Shown here: piece by piece, positions 15,927 through 26,158 of the stretch
Numbering within the stretch: the stretch's first letter is position 1
Layout: each line of letters starts with the position of its first letter
Source: Burkholderiaceae bacterium
GTDB lineage: Bacteria > Pseudomonadota > Gammaproteobacteria > Burkholderiales > Burkholderiaceae
DNA: 64,000 nucleotides
NCBI GenBank assembly: GCA_947455485.1
Contig: CANGNV010000006.1
Coordinates: 1 to 64,000, forward strand
Direction of reading: 5' to 3'
The notes under the pieces: model-generated
Told to the model about the DNA's origin: nothing
The model's database searches: none
What the model saw: the letters and a program-made list of their open reading frames with translations, nothing else
Made by a program: the position numbers and the translations under genes

Positions 15927-16745
15927 TTAACTTTGATGCCAAAAAGGCGTGCCAACCAATGGCGTGCTGGCTTGTGCAGATTGCTGTGCTTTCATGGCGC
16001 CAGAAAGGTAGGCAGCGCGACCGGCATCTACAGACATTGCAAATGCCTTAGCCATTGCCACTGGATCATCAGCTAGTGCAACCGCAGTATTTAGTAAGAC
16101 GCCATCAAAACCCCATTCCATCACGCTACATGCATGGGAAGGCAGGCCTAAACCGGCATCAACCAACAGCGGAACCTTTAAGCGGTCACGCAAGAGTTTT
16201 AATGCATAAGGATTTAAAGGGCCTTGGCCTGTTCCAATCGGCGCAGCCCAAGGCATCACTGCTTGGCATCCCACATCAACTAAGCGTTGGCACAAGATAA
16301 GATCTTCTGTGCAATAAGGTAGAACCTTAAAACCATCTTTAATTAAAGTTTCTGCCGTGGAGACTAAACGCAAGGTATCAGGCTGCAAGGTATAGTCATC
16401 ACCGATTAGCTCTAACTTAATCCAATTAGTTTCAAAAACCTCACGCGCCATTTGCGCGGTTGCAATGACTTCTTTAGGACTGTGACAGCCTGCAGTATTG
16501 GGTAAAACCGGGACAGCCATTTTCTTCAAGAGATCCCAAAAACCAGAGTGCGCTTCTGCAGTTGAAGTGCCTTGCCTACGCAAGCTGACAGTAATCATCC
16601 CAGGATTAGATTGCTTAACAGCGTTCTTTAAAACTTGTGGAGAAGGGTAACGCGAAGTCCCTAGCAATAAACGGCTAGCAAAAGTCTCGCCATACAGAAC
16701 CAATGGATCTGCAGTATTTAAAGGATTTGGCAAAGGGGCAGTCAT
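15927..16745 (-). CDS. thiG: Thiazole synthase
   Basis: The 272-residue ThiG condenses deoxyxylulose phosphate, dehydroglycine and ThiS-thiocarboxylate into the thiazole phosphate. Characteristic stretches are [16 protein letters not shown] near the N-terminus, [33 protein letters not shown], and the phosphate-binding [28 protein letters not shown]. The Schiff-base lysine is probably the one in IKLELIGD, by family position. It lies 44 bp after thiS and 11 bp before thiE in the operon. Length and motifs match the family. Confidence 0.95.
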   Translation of the reverse strand: MTAPLPNPLNTADPLVLYGETFASRLLLGTSRYPSPQVLKNAVKQSNPGMITVSLRRQGTSTAEAHSGFWDLLKKMAVPVLPNTAGCHSPKEVIATAQMAREVFETNWIKLELIGDDYTLQPDTLRLVSTAETLIKDGFKVLPYCTEDLILCQRLVDVGCQAVMPWAAPIGTGQGPLNPYALKLLRDRLKVPLLVDAGLGLPSHACSVMEWGFDGVLLNTAVALADDPVAMAKAFAMSVDAGRAAYLSGAMKAQQSAQASTPLVGTPFWHQS

Positions 16746-16789
16746 ATGAATAGATTACTTATGTCTTAATTTTTTCATTCGTAGAAGAA

Positions 16790-16987
16790 TTAGCCGCCAG
16801 TAACTGGTGCAATGACTTCCATTTCATCACCTTCACGCAAAACTTCTTCTGCATGCCGGGTCTTGGGAACGAATTCATAATTGATGGCAACAGCAAAAGG
16901 TGGTTTTGCATCGATAAGCAATAGAACATCATCAATCGTACTATTATCCGGCACCTCTTGAGCAACTTGGTTGACCATTATGCGCAT
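16790..16987 (-). CDS. thiS: Sulfur carrier protein ThiS
   Basis: This 65-residue ubiquitin-like protein ends in the diagnostic Gly-Gly (PVTGG), which is adenylated and thiocarboxylated to carry sulfur to ThiG. The start at ATG 16987 (MRIMVNQ) aligns with E. coli ThiS (MQILFND); the alternative ATG 16978 forms a TAATG overlap with the thiO stop but would delete the first beta-strand. The gene overlaps the end of thiO by 10 bp, so the two are translationally coupled. No thiF is in the window, so the activating enzyme must be elsewhere. Confidence 0.93.
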   Translation of the reverse strand: MRIMVNQVAQEVPDNSTIDDVLLLIDAKPPFAVAINYEFVPKTRHAEEVLREGDEMEVIAPVTGG

Positions 16988-18129
16988 GCGCTTAGCTCCT
17001 GATGGGTCAAACCTGTGACTTCTAATCCCAATTCAATTGCAGTTGAGCTAGAACCTGAGCTAAGCACTTCCAATGCGCAATCCAGAATAGCTGGAGAGAT
17101 CATGAAGCCATGGCGATAGAGTCCATTGATCATCATGAGATCAGCCTGGTTGGATTTTTGATCAACAGAAATCTCTGGCAAGTTGTCCTTAAGTGTCGGG
17201 CGACACTGTGTAGCCATCTCCAAAATACGTGCTTCCGCAAAACCACTATGCACGGTATAAACCGCGCTGAGTAATTCCATGGCGGAGCGCACGCTCATAG
17301 GAGATAAATCCTCGGATTCAATCTCTGTTGCGCCAACAACATAGACATCATCTTCTTTTGGAGCGATGTAAATTGGATAGCGCGGATGAATTAAGCGAGT
17401 GGGGCGACGCAGTTTGACCTCTGGTGCATGCAAGCGAATAACTTCGCCACGCACACCACGCAAATCTTTAGATGTGTCACCAAGCTCTTTCCAAGAATCC
17501 TTCGCGCCCAGGCCACGACAATCAATCACCCAATCAAAACCATGCTCTTTGTTACGGAGCTCTTCTGGATTGGCGGGTTGATTCCAATGACAAGGCACCT
17601 TCATTAAAGTGAGCTCAACTAATAACGCTTCCAGTAATTGGCGGTTATCCAGTTGACCTTCATTGGGAAGATAGAGGCCTTGAGTGAAGCGATCAGCAGC
17701 ACCCGGCTCGATTTCCGCTAGAGATTGACTATCTAAATGAATCGGTTTGGAAAGCGCCTGATTACGATCACAATTTCTTTCAAGATGGGAGGCAAAACGT
17801 TCCGCATCACTGGTATCTTGACGATGCCATAAGATCAAAGTGCCATCTTGCTGAAAGTAAACCGGCTTAGCTAGTTCATCGATGAGTTGTTTCCAACGCG
17901 GCAAGCTATGAACACCCATCCGCACAACGTTATCTTCAGTAATGGCAGATTCAGCCAGAGGTGCAAGCATTGCAGCAGCAATACGCGCAGCCGCATTAGC
18001 GGCATCTGAACCGCCTTTCTCAAACAGCTCAACTCGAGCACCACGCTTAGCAAGTGCGACCGCTAGCAACCGACCCATAAGGCCGGCGCCAACGATGGCG
18101 TATGTGCCGCTTGAGAATGCCTTAGTCAC
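16978..18129 (-). CDS. thiO: Glycine oxidase
   Basis: The 383-residue FAD-dependent oxidase of the DAO family converts glycine to iminoacetate (dehydroglycine), the thiazole precursor. The FAD Rossmann motif YAIVGAGLMGRLLAVALAKRGARVELFEKG is at the N-terminus. The VRGEVIRLHAP and ATEIE segments are in the substrate domain, and a second FAD contact is in MMINGLYRHGFMISPAI near residue 335. Its start is adjacent to the thiC stop (18130), and its end overlaps thiS. Use of ThiO rather than radical-SAM ThiH points to aerobic thiazole synthesis. Confidence 0.93.
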   Translation of the reverse strand: MTKAFSSGTYAIVGAGLMGRLLAVALAKRGARVELFEKGGSDAANAAARIAAAMLAPLAESAITEDNVVRMGVHSLPRWKQLIDELAKPVYFQQDGTLILWHRQDTSDAERFASHLERNCDRNQALSKPIHLDSQSLAEIEPGAADRFTQGLYLPNEGQLDNRQLLEALLVELTLMKVPCHWNQPANPEELRNKEHGFDWVIDCRGLGAKDSWKELGDTSKDLRGVRGEVIRLHAPEVKLRRPTRLIHPRYPIYIAPKEDDVYVVGATEIESEDLSPMSVRSAMELLSAVYTVHSGFAEARILEMATQCRPTLKDNLPEISVDQKSNQADLMMINGLYRHGFMISPAILDCALEVLSSGSSSTAIELGLEVTGLTHQELSACA

Positions 18130-20208
<2,079 letters not shown>

Positions 20209-20218
20209 TCATCCTTAG

Positions 20219-20246
20219 ATCTAATTTAACCACGAATTGACATCAA
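20219..20246 (-). promoter_or_regulatory. Candidate sigma-70 promoter of the thiC operon
   Basis: On the minus strand, TTGATG (20241-20246) and TTAGAT (20219-20224) are separated by 16 bp, and a start about 7 bp further on would fall just before the riboswitch. Position fits well; the boxes are only moderate matches. Confidence 0.45.
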
Positions 20247-20299
20247 ATTGAGTGACCAAAATCAAGTAGTGCAGCGTGGTTAAGCTTAGAGCAGGGAAT

Positions 20300-21139
20300 C
20301 TAGCCTGCTTTGGTATTGCGCAAAATGAAATCCGCCGTCACAAATGCGGCATCGCTAGTGAATTCGTCGGCAAGAATGCGTGCTGCAGCCTCTGAAATCG
20401 AGATTTCGATAAAACCGCTGACTTCACCATCGTGGTTGGTGGGAACAAAATTGTCCGCTAGCTCCAAGTCATAGATATAGAGCTGCTCATCATGAAAACC
20501 TCGCCCTGGAATGGGGCGGCGCATATGAATGCGACCCACTGGCTCAATTTGATCAGAAATCTGGGGTGGGACACCGGCTTCTTCCCATAATTCTCGGCGG
20601 GCATTCACCCAGGGGGTTTCATCAGCCCCAATGCCGCCAGCAGCAAGGTTATCTAGCCGACCTGGGTCAGTAGCCTTGGTTTCACTCCGGCGTCCAAGCC
20701 AGAGATTGCCAGCCTTGGTATAGCCATTAATGTGGGTTGCCATGCTCCGAAAGCCAAAAGTACGGAAGGCAGAGCGCTCTAAACGGAAGTATTCATGCCC
20801 ATTTTGGTCAATCCAGGCGAAATCCTCGTGTCTCCAGCCCGGAATAAAGCCACCTTGTTGCATCCGGTCGGCCAATTTCGCCAGACTCTCGGAGAGTGTC
20901 AAAGGTCTTGCATGGTGAATCGTCAGGCGATCGTGACCCATATCTATATGGGAGATTGGATTTTTGGCCAAGGATTCTTGTAAATACGGGATGAAATCCG
21001 GATTTAAGTGCCCAATGACCTGCCCAGAAGAGGCGCCACCCAGAAAATGGATAGGTAAAAATTCCTGTGGGGCAGACCTCGCCGTGTTTTGGAGCATCTC
21101 TTCTAATGCGGCAATAGTGCTGGTAGTGAGCTTGTGCAT
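20300..21139 (-). CDS. Nudix hydrolase with DUF4743 N-terminal domain
   Basis: The 279-residue protein carries a full Nudix box, GGIGADETPWVNARRELWEEAG (residues about 169-190; G-x5-E-x7-REL-x-EE-x-G). The N-terminal ~115 residues resemble the DUF4743 domain found on eukaryotic and proteobacterial TNR3-like thiamine-pyrophosphatase Nudix proteins, including RTFGFRSMATHINGY before the box. Some fungal homologues hydrolyse thiamine pyrophosphate, and the gene is next to thiC, so a role in thiamine recycling is plausible but inferred. It lies upstream of the riboswitch region in the same direction and has its own start at ATG 21139. Confidence 0.85.
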   Translation of the reverse strand: MHKLTTSTIAALEEMLQNTARSAPQEFLPIHFLGGASSGQVIGHLNPDFIPYLQESLAKNPISHIDMGHDRLTIHHARPLTLSESLAKLADRMQQGGFIPGWRHEDFAWIDQNGHEYFRLERSAFRTFGFRSMATHINGYTKAGNLWLGRRSETKATDPGRLDNLAAGGIGADETPWVNARRELWEEAGVPPQISDQIEPVGRIHMRRPIPGRGFHDEQLYIYDLELADNFVPTNHDGEVSGFIEISISEAAARILADEFTSDAAFVTADFILRNTKAG

Positions 21140-21349
21140 CCTCTAAGTGTAAGAGAAATCAAAAATACTAAAAAAGTAGTCTAAAAATCTATAAACGAAT
21201 TTCAATTGTCAACAGATCTTTATTTATATTTTTGTCAGAGGCGACTGCTCATAATTTAAGCAAGCTAGGTCACTCTATACAAATCTGCGACTTACGAAAA
21301 CTTTTAGGTATTTATCCACAATCCCTGTGGATAAGTTTTTATTTGTGAG
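21140..21349. other. Gene-free AT-rich region between Nudix gene and tRNA-Arg
   Basis: No ORF of note is seen. The stretch is AT-rich in its first half. At 21312-21334 it contains two inverted perfect DnaA-type boxes, described separately. It must also hold the promoter of the Nudix gene (minus strand); no strong promoter could be picked out with confidence. Confidence 0.5.
21312..21334. promoter_or_regulatory. Inverted pair of DnaA-box consensus sequences
   Basis: TTATCCACA (21312-21320) and its exact reverse complement TGTGGATAA (21326-21334) are separated by 5 bp. Each equals the consensus DnaA 9-mer. A third, one-mismatch copy (TTATCCACT) is at 21475-21483. The pair can also form a 9-bp hairpin followed by a T-run on the + strand, but no + strand gene precedes it, so a terminator is less likely. 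Confidence 0.5.
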
Positions 21350-21424
21350 TGGTCCTGCCGACAGGAATCGAACCTGTATCCCACGCTTAGGAGGCATGTG
21401 CACTATCCATTGTGCTACGGCAAG
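21350..21424 (-). tRNA. tRNA-Arg (anticodon CCT)
   Basis: On the minus strand, the acceptor CTTGCCG pairs with CGGCAGG (one G-U), the D-arm is GCAC/GTGC, and the anticodon stem CATGC/GCGTG encloses CTCCTAA, giving anticodon CCT for AGG codons. The T-arm ACAGG-TTCGATT-CCTGT is intact, and CCA is encoded (21350-21352). Confidence 0.95.
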
Positions 21425-21485
21425 AATCAAAAAATAAAAAACTAATTTTTAAAAAGATGTTATGGCGTGAAACATTATCCACTGA

Positions 21486-21626
21486 TTACCAGCCACACAT
21501 CGCCCATACTGAATTGGTGATGGCAACCATCATGTCAGGAGCAAAGTAGGCGAAAAAAATCATCCCTAAAACCAGCATTGCAAAAAGATACAAGAGCCAC
21601 TGCGGGAATCGAATTTTTACTTGCAC
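21486..21626 (-). CDS. Small single-pass membrane protein (46 aa)
   Basis: This ORF starts at GTG 21626, just 6 bp after the stop of the MFS transporter gene, and ends with TAA at 21486-21488. It has a short basic N-terminus (MQVKIRF), one hydrophobic helix at about residues 10-29 (LLYLFAMLVLGMIFF) and a second, weaker amphipathic segment ending in WAMCGW. The tight spacing suggests translational coupling with the transporter. It could be an accessory subunit or regulator of that carrier, which is speculation. No family is recognised. Confidence 0.55.
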   Translation of the reverse strand: MQVKIRFPQWLLYLFAMLVLGMIFFAYFAPDMMVAITNSVWAMCGW

Positions 21627-21632
21627 GATGCC

Positions 21633-22865
21633 TTACGCGAGCGCAGCGCGATGAATCGCACGCTCTTTCACTGGCAAGTTGACTAAGAATGCAAACACAC
21701 CCAAGGCAATCGCGATATTCCAAACAATCAGGTAGGAGCCGGTGCGATCAAATAAGTAGCCACCAAAATAAGCACCGCAGAAGCTGCCCAATTGATGCGA
21801 GAAGAAAACCAAGCCAGAAAGCATGGTGAGGTATTTAACACCAAAGATCTGCGCCACGATTGCATTGGTTAGTGGGATGGTGGAAAGCCATAGGAAGCCC
21901 ATGATGGCTGCAAAGATGTAGGTAGAAGTTGGGCTGAGCGGCAGCCAAACAAAAGCCATAATAGCAACAGATCTGAGGATATAGATCCCCGATAGTAGGT
22001 AGCGCTTGGGGAAGCGTTGGCCCAGTATTCCAGCGCTATAGGTGCCAAAAATATTGAATAAGCCAATTAATGCCAATGCAGTTGTTGCTACTGCTGGTGC
22101 ACCAACATCGGGATAGATCTTGGATAAATCCTTGAGGTAAGGTGCCAAATGTACCGCGATAAATACCACCTGAAATCCACACACAAAATAACCCAAGGTA
22201 AGCAATCTAAAACTAGGATTGCCTACAGCTTCTTTTAGCGCTTGTTTAATTGTTTGATCGCTCGCTTGCTGCAAATTGCTTACATTGGGTTCGCGCAACA
22301 TAAACGCAATCGGAATCATCAAACTGGCCATCAGCGCCAAAATGAGTAGCGCATCGTTGGCACCAAAGTTGCTAAGCAGTCCTTGCTCAACCGGAATCAT
22401 GAGGAACTGACCAAATGATCCTGCTGCTGCTGCAATGCCCATTGCCCACACCCGTTTTTCTGCGGCAACGTTCCGACCTAAGATTCCATAGACCACGCTA
22501 TAGGTTGTTGCAGTCTGCGCAAGACCAATAAGCAATCCACCGGCTAATGAAAAGTTCAAGGCATCGGTGGAGATTGCCATGCCGGCTAAACCAAGCGCAT
22601 AGAGTGCGCCACCAGCGACCATAATTTTGAGGGCGCCATAACGATCAGCCAATGCTCCGGTGATCGGTTGAACTGCACCCCAAATTAAATTCTGCAAGGC
22701 AATGGTGAGGGCGAAGGTTTCACGACCCCAGCCATTAGCAGAAGTAATTGGAAGGTTGAATAAACCAAAACCATGGCGTATGCCCATGGAGAAAGTCACC
22801 ATCAGTCCGCCAAAAATCAGCACCTGTTTAAGGGATAGCTTTTGGCTTGAATAACTAAATGACAT
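21633..22865 (-). CDS. MFS transporter, oxalate/formate-antiporter (OFA)-like
   Basis: The 410-residue protein has about 12 hydrophobic membrane segments, the pattern of the Major Facilitator Superfamily. The loop after helix 2 contains GALADRYGALK, the MFS motif A, and the N-terminus (GMRHGFGLFNLPIT) resembles monocarboxylate/OFA members. It follows a CaiB/BaiF CoA-transferase gene 5 bp upstream in the same direction. Such pairs are often dicarboxylate or acid uptake plus CoA activation (for example oxalate/formate), so a small organic acid substrate is likely but not specified by the sequence. A 46-aa membrane ORF follows it. Confidence 0.85.
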   Translation of the reverse strand: MSFSYSSQKLSLKQVLIFGGLMVTFSMGIRHGFGLFNLPITSANGWGRETFALTIALQNLIWGAVQPITGALADRYGALKIMVAGGALYALGLAGMAISTDALNFSLAGGLLIGLAQTATTYSVVYGILGRNVAAEKRVWAMGIAAAAGSFGQFLMIPVEQGLLSNFGANDALLILALMASLMIPIAFMLREPNVSNLQQASDQTIKQALKEAVGNPSFRLLTLGYFVCGFQVVFIAVHLAPYLKDLSKIYPDVGAPAVATTALALIGLFNIFGTYSAGILGQRFPKRYLLSGIYILRSVAIMAFVWLPLSPTSTYIFAAIMGFLWLSTIPLTNAIVAQIFGVKYLTMLSGLVFFSHQLGSFCGAYFGGYLFDRTGSYLIVWNIAIALGVFAFLVNLPVKERAIHRAALA

Positions 22866-22870
22866 GGGAT

Positions 22871-24091
22871 TTAAATAATGCCTTTTTCTTGAAGAGAGGC
22901 TATAGCTTGGGGATCTAGACTTAAGCGTTCCTTCAAAATCTCATGTGTGTGCTGACCCAGGGTGGGTGGAGCCATGCGGACTTCAACTGGGGTCTTTGAC
23001 AGCCGCATTGGACTGCCAACAAGCTTCATATTGCCGGCAGTAGGGTGTGGAACGTCAATTTGGACGCCGCGCGCCTTAACTTGCTCGTTATCAAATACTT
23101 CCTCGAAGTTATTGATAGGGCCACAGGGTACGTTTGCTGCCTCTAAAAGGCTAATCCACTCAGCCTTAGTTTTTCGACGAGTCATCACTTCTAGCAATGG
23201 AATCAATGACTTGCGGTGTTCTACCCGTAAAGGATTGCTGATATATCGTGGGTTTACGGCTAAATGTGCCTCACCCCCGGCGGTAACAAAGTGTCCAAAT
23301 TGACCGTCATTGCCCACGGCCACAATCATCCAGCCATCGGAAGTTGGGAACGTTTGGTAGGGCACGATGATGGGTGAGGCATTACCCCAGCGACGGGGGA
23401 CTTTATCCGAGCATAAGTAGGCACTGGAGATATTGGCCATTACTGCAATTTGGGTATCCAGGAGGGCCATATCAATGTATTGACCCTGACCGGTCTGATC
23501 TCGGTGGACCACTGCAGCCAAGATAGCCGTGCTGGCATACATGCCGGTGAAGATATCGGCTATTGCCACGCCAGCCTTTTGTGGGCTTGCTCCTGGAAAG
23601 TCATCTGCCTCTCCAGTAACACTCATAAAGCCACCCATGCCTTGGATGATGAAGTCGTAACCTGGGCGATGGGCATAGGGGCCATTCTGGCCAAAACCTG
23701 TAATGGAGCAGTAAATTAGGTCAGATTTGACCTTTTTCAGGCTTTCATAATCCAGGCCGTACTTGGCCAGATCCCCAACCTTGTAGTTTTCAATCACTAC
23801 ATCAGACTCTTTGGCGAGCTGACGAATGATTTCTTGACCCTCAGGCTTGCTGATATCGACCGTAATAGAGCGTTTATTGCGATTAATACAGATGAAATAG
23901 GCTGTTTCTGCGGTGTCATGGCCCTTGGCATCCTTTACAAAGGGAGGACCCCAATGGCGGGTATCGTCCCCAACGCCTGGGCGCTCCACTTTAATGACAT
24001 CTGCACCGAGATCGGCGAGGTTTTGTGCGCACCACGGGCCGGCAAGAACACGGCTGAGGTCTAAAACGCGAATATGACTTAAGGCTCCCAT
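22871..24091 (-). CDS. CaiB/BaiF family (class III) CoA-transferase
   Basis: The 406-residue protein starts LSHIRVLDLSRVLAGPWCAQNLADLGADVIKVERPGVGD, the signature of class III CoA-transferases such as formyl-CoA:oxalate transferase. The catalytic Asp is probably the one in PGASPQKAGVAIADIFTGMYA near residue 175, the conserved aspartate position of the family. The C-terminal half contains CGPINNFEEVF and PHPTAGNMKLVGSPMRLS. It moves CoA between carboxylic acids; the acid is unknown. It is transcribed with the MFS gene and is divergent from parE. Confidence 0.9.
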   Translation of the reverse strand: MGALSHIRVLDLSRVLAGPWCAQNLADLGADVIKVERPGVGDDTRHWGPPFVKDAKGHDTAETAYFICINRNKRSITVDISKPEGQEIIRQLAKESDVVIENYKVGDLAKYGLDYESLKKVKSDLIYCSITGFGQNGPYAHRPGYDFIIQGMGGFMSVTGEADDFPGASPQKAGVAIADIFTGMYASTAILAAVVHRDQTGQGQYIDMALLDTQIAVMANISSAYLCSDKVPRRWGNASPIIVPYQTFPTSDGWMIVAVGNDGQFGHFVTAGGEAHLAVNPRYISNPLRVEHRKSLIPLLEVMTRRKTKAEWISLLEAANVPCGPINNFEEVFDNEQVKARGVQIDVPHPTAGNMKLVGSPMRLSKTPVEVRMAPPTLGQHTHEILKERLSLDPQAIASLQEKGII

Positions 24092-24169
24092 CTGCTAATT
24101 TTGGCATGAATAGAGGGGTAATTCAGGAAAATTCAGGTTTTGTTTTACACATGACTACAATTTGCCCGC

Positions 24170-26158
24170 ATGGCTACCCGTAAAACTTCCGAATACAGCG
24201 AATCATCGATTCAGGTCCTAAAAGGACTGGAGCCCGTCCGTCAGCGGCCGGGAATGTACACCCGCACCGACAACCCTTTGCACATCATTCAAGAGGTGCT
24301 CGATAACGCTTCCGACGAAGCTTTAGGTGGGTTTGGTAAGCAAATCATCGTGACATTGCATACCGATAGCAGTGTCAGCGTCGAGGACGATGGTCGTGGA
24401 ATCCCGGTAGGAATGCATCCCACCGAGAAGCTGCCTGTTGTAGAAATCGTTTTTACCCAGCTTCATGCTGGCGGTAAGTTTGAAAAAGGCACTGGTGGTG
24501 CCTATGCATTCTCCGGTGGTTTGCACGGAGTTGGTGTTTCGGTAACGAACGCCTTATCTAAACGCCTTGAAGTTACTGTATGGCGTGAAGGCCAAGTGTC
24601 TACTTTGACTTTTGCTGATGGCAAGGTCATCGAAAAGCTTAAAACTAGTGCTGCCGGAAAAGAAGATAAATCGCATGGAACACGCGTCCGTGCATGGCCT
24701 GATGGCAAGTATTTTGATAGCCCTGGCATCCCAATGCCTGAGCTCATTCGTTTATTACGCTCCAAAGCGGTCTTGTTACCAGGCGTAAAGGTAACCCTGA
24801 TTCAAGAGAAGTCTGGCGAGAGTCAAACTTGGCAATATGCCCAAGGATTACGTGGCTATTTAAATGAAGCAATGGCTCAAGCAGGCCATGGTGCGGAAGT
24901 GATTCCTCCATTTGAGGGTGAGCAATACGCTACCGGTAATGGTGATGACGATTCCTTCGCTGAAGGCGAGGGCGCTGCATGGGTTGTCACTTGGACTGAA
25001 GACGGCGCACCGGTGCGTGAGAGTTATGTGAATTTGATTCCAACTCCAGCCGGCGGTACTCATGAAAGCGGATTACGAGAAGGGCTCTTTAATGCCGTCA
25101 AAGGTTTTATCGAGATGCATGCTTTACAGCCTAAAGGCGTGAAGCTCATGCCAGAGGACGTATTTGCACGCGCCTCCTTCATCTTGTCTGCAAAGGTTTT
25201 GGATCCACAGTTCCAAGGTCAAATTAAAGAGCGCTTGAATTCCAGAGATGCAGTGCGCTTGGTCTCTGGTTATGCTAAATCCGCTCTTGAGCTTTGGCTT
25301 AATGAGCATGTGGATTACGGTCGCAAATTAGCGGACTTGGTTATTAAGCAGGCGCAAGCAAGAACCCGTGCTGGCCAAAAAGTCGAGAAGAAAAAATCTT
25401 CCGGTGTGGCAGTGCTTCCTGGAAAGCTCACTGATTGCGAGAGCGAAGATATTGGCCTCAATGAAATTTTCCTAGTTGAGGGAGATTCAGCGGGCGGCTC
25501 AGCCAAGATGGGCCGTAATAAAGAATATCAAGCGATTCTGCCTTTACGCGGTAAGGTTCTCAATACCTGGGAAGCAGAGCGCGATCGCTTGTTTGCGAAT
25601 AACGAAGTGCATGACATTGCTGTTGCGATTGGTGTTGATCCGCACGGTGCCAATGACAGCCCTGATTTATCAAACCTACGTTATGGCAAGGTTTGCATCC
25701 TGTCAGATGCGGACGTCGATGGCGCACATATTCAGGTATTACTACTCACCTTGTTCTACAAGCATTTCCCTAAGTTAATTGAATTAGGTCACATTCATAT
25801 TTCAAGGCCACCATTGTTTAGGGTGGATGCGCCTGCACGTGGCAAAAAGCCAGCGCAAAAAATCTACGCACTGGATGCAAATGAACTTCAAGCCATTGAA
25901 GATAAATTGCGCAAAGATGGCGTTAAAGAAACTGCTTGGCAAATTTCTCGATTTAAAGGCTTGGGCGAGATGAGCGCGGAGCAATTGTGGGATACCACTT
26001 TGAATCCAGACACACGTCGCCTCTTACCGGTGACTTTGGGTGCCTGGACGGAAGATGAAACAATTAAAACAATGGATATGTTGATGGGTAAATCAGAATC
26101 CGGGGCGCGTCGTGATTGGTTAGAAGAGCGCGGTAACGAAGTGGAGGCGGATATCTAA
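24170..26158 (+). CDS. parE: DNA topoisomerase IV subunit B
   Basis: The 662-residue ParE is the ATPase subunit that drives decatenation of replicated chromosomes. The GHKL ATP site shows [33 protein letters not shown] and [15 protein letters not shown]. The C-terminal TOPRIM domain shows [22 protein letters not shown] and [11 protein letters not shown]. Its length and order fit ParE rather than GyrB (about 800 residues). parC follows directly, with the parE stop and the parC start sharing one base (TAATG). Confidence 0.96.
   Translation: MATRKTSEYSESSIQVLKGLEPVRQRPGMYTRTDNPLHIIQEVLDNASDEALGGFGKQIIVTLHTDSSVSVEDDGRGIPVGMHPTEKLPVVEIVFTQLHAGGKFEKGTGGAYAFSGGLHGVGVSVTNALSKRLEVTVWREGQVSTLTFADGKVIEKLKTSAAGKEDKSHGTRVRAWPDGKYFDSPGIPMPELIRLLRSKAVLLPGVKVTLIQEKSGESQTWQYAQGLRGYLNEAMAQAGHGAEVIPPFEGEQYATGNGDDDSFAEGEGAAWVVTWTEDGAPVRESYVNLIPTPAGGTHESGLREGLFNAVKGFIEMHALQPKGVKLMPEDVFARASFILSAKVLDPQFQGQIKERLNSRDAVRLVSGYAKSALELWLNEHVDYGRKLADLVIKQAQARTRAGQKVEKKKSSGVAVLPGKLTDCESEDIGLNEIFLVEGDSAGGSAKMGRNKEYQAILPLRGKVLNTWEAERDRLFANNEVHDIAVAIGVDPHGANDSPDLSNLRYGKVCILSDADVDGAHIQVLLLTLFYKHFPKLIELGHIHISRPPLFRVDAPARGKKPAQKIYALDANELQAIEDKLRKDGVKETAWQISRFKGLGEMSAEQLWDTTLNPDTRRLLPVTLGAWTEDETIKTMDMLMGKSESGARRDWLEERGNEVEADI

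Noticed and set aside
21312-21483. The DnaA-box pair as a chromosomal origin.
   Set aside because: The usual dnaA-dnaN-gyrB context is missing and only three boxes are present, so it is listed as an isolated site only.
21535-21723. A 62-aa reverse frame across the MFS end and the small membrane gene.
   Set aside because: It lies in a different phase from both the MFS gene and the coupled 46-aa ORF and has no family features.
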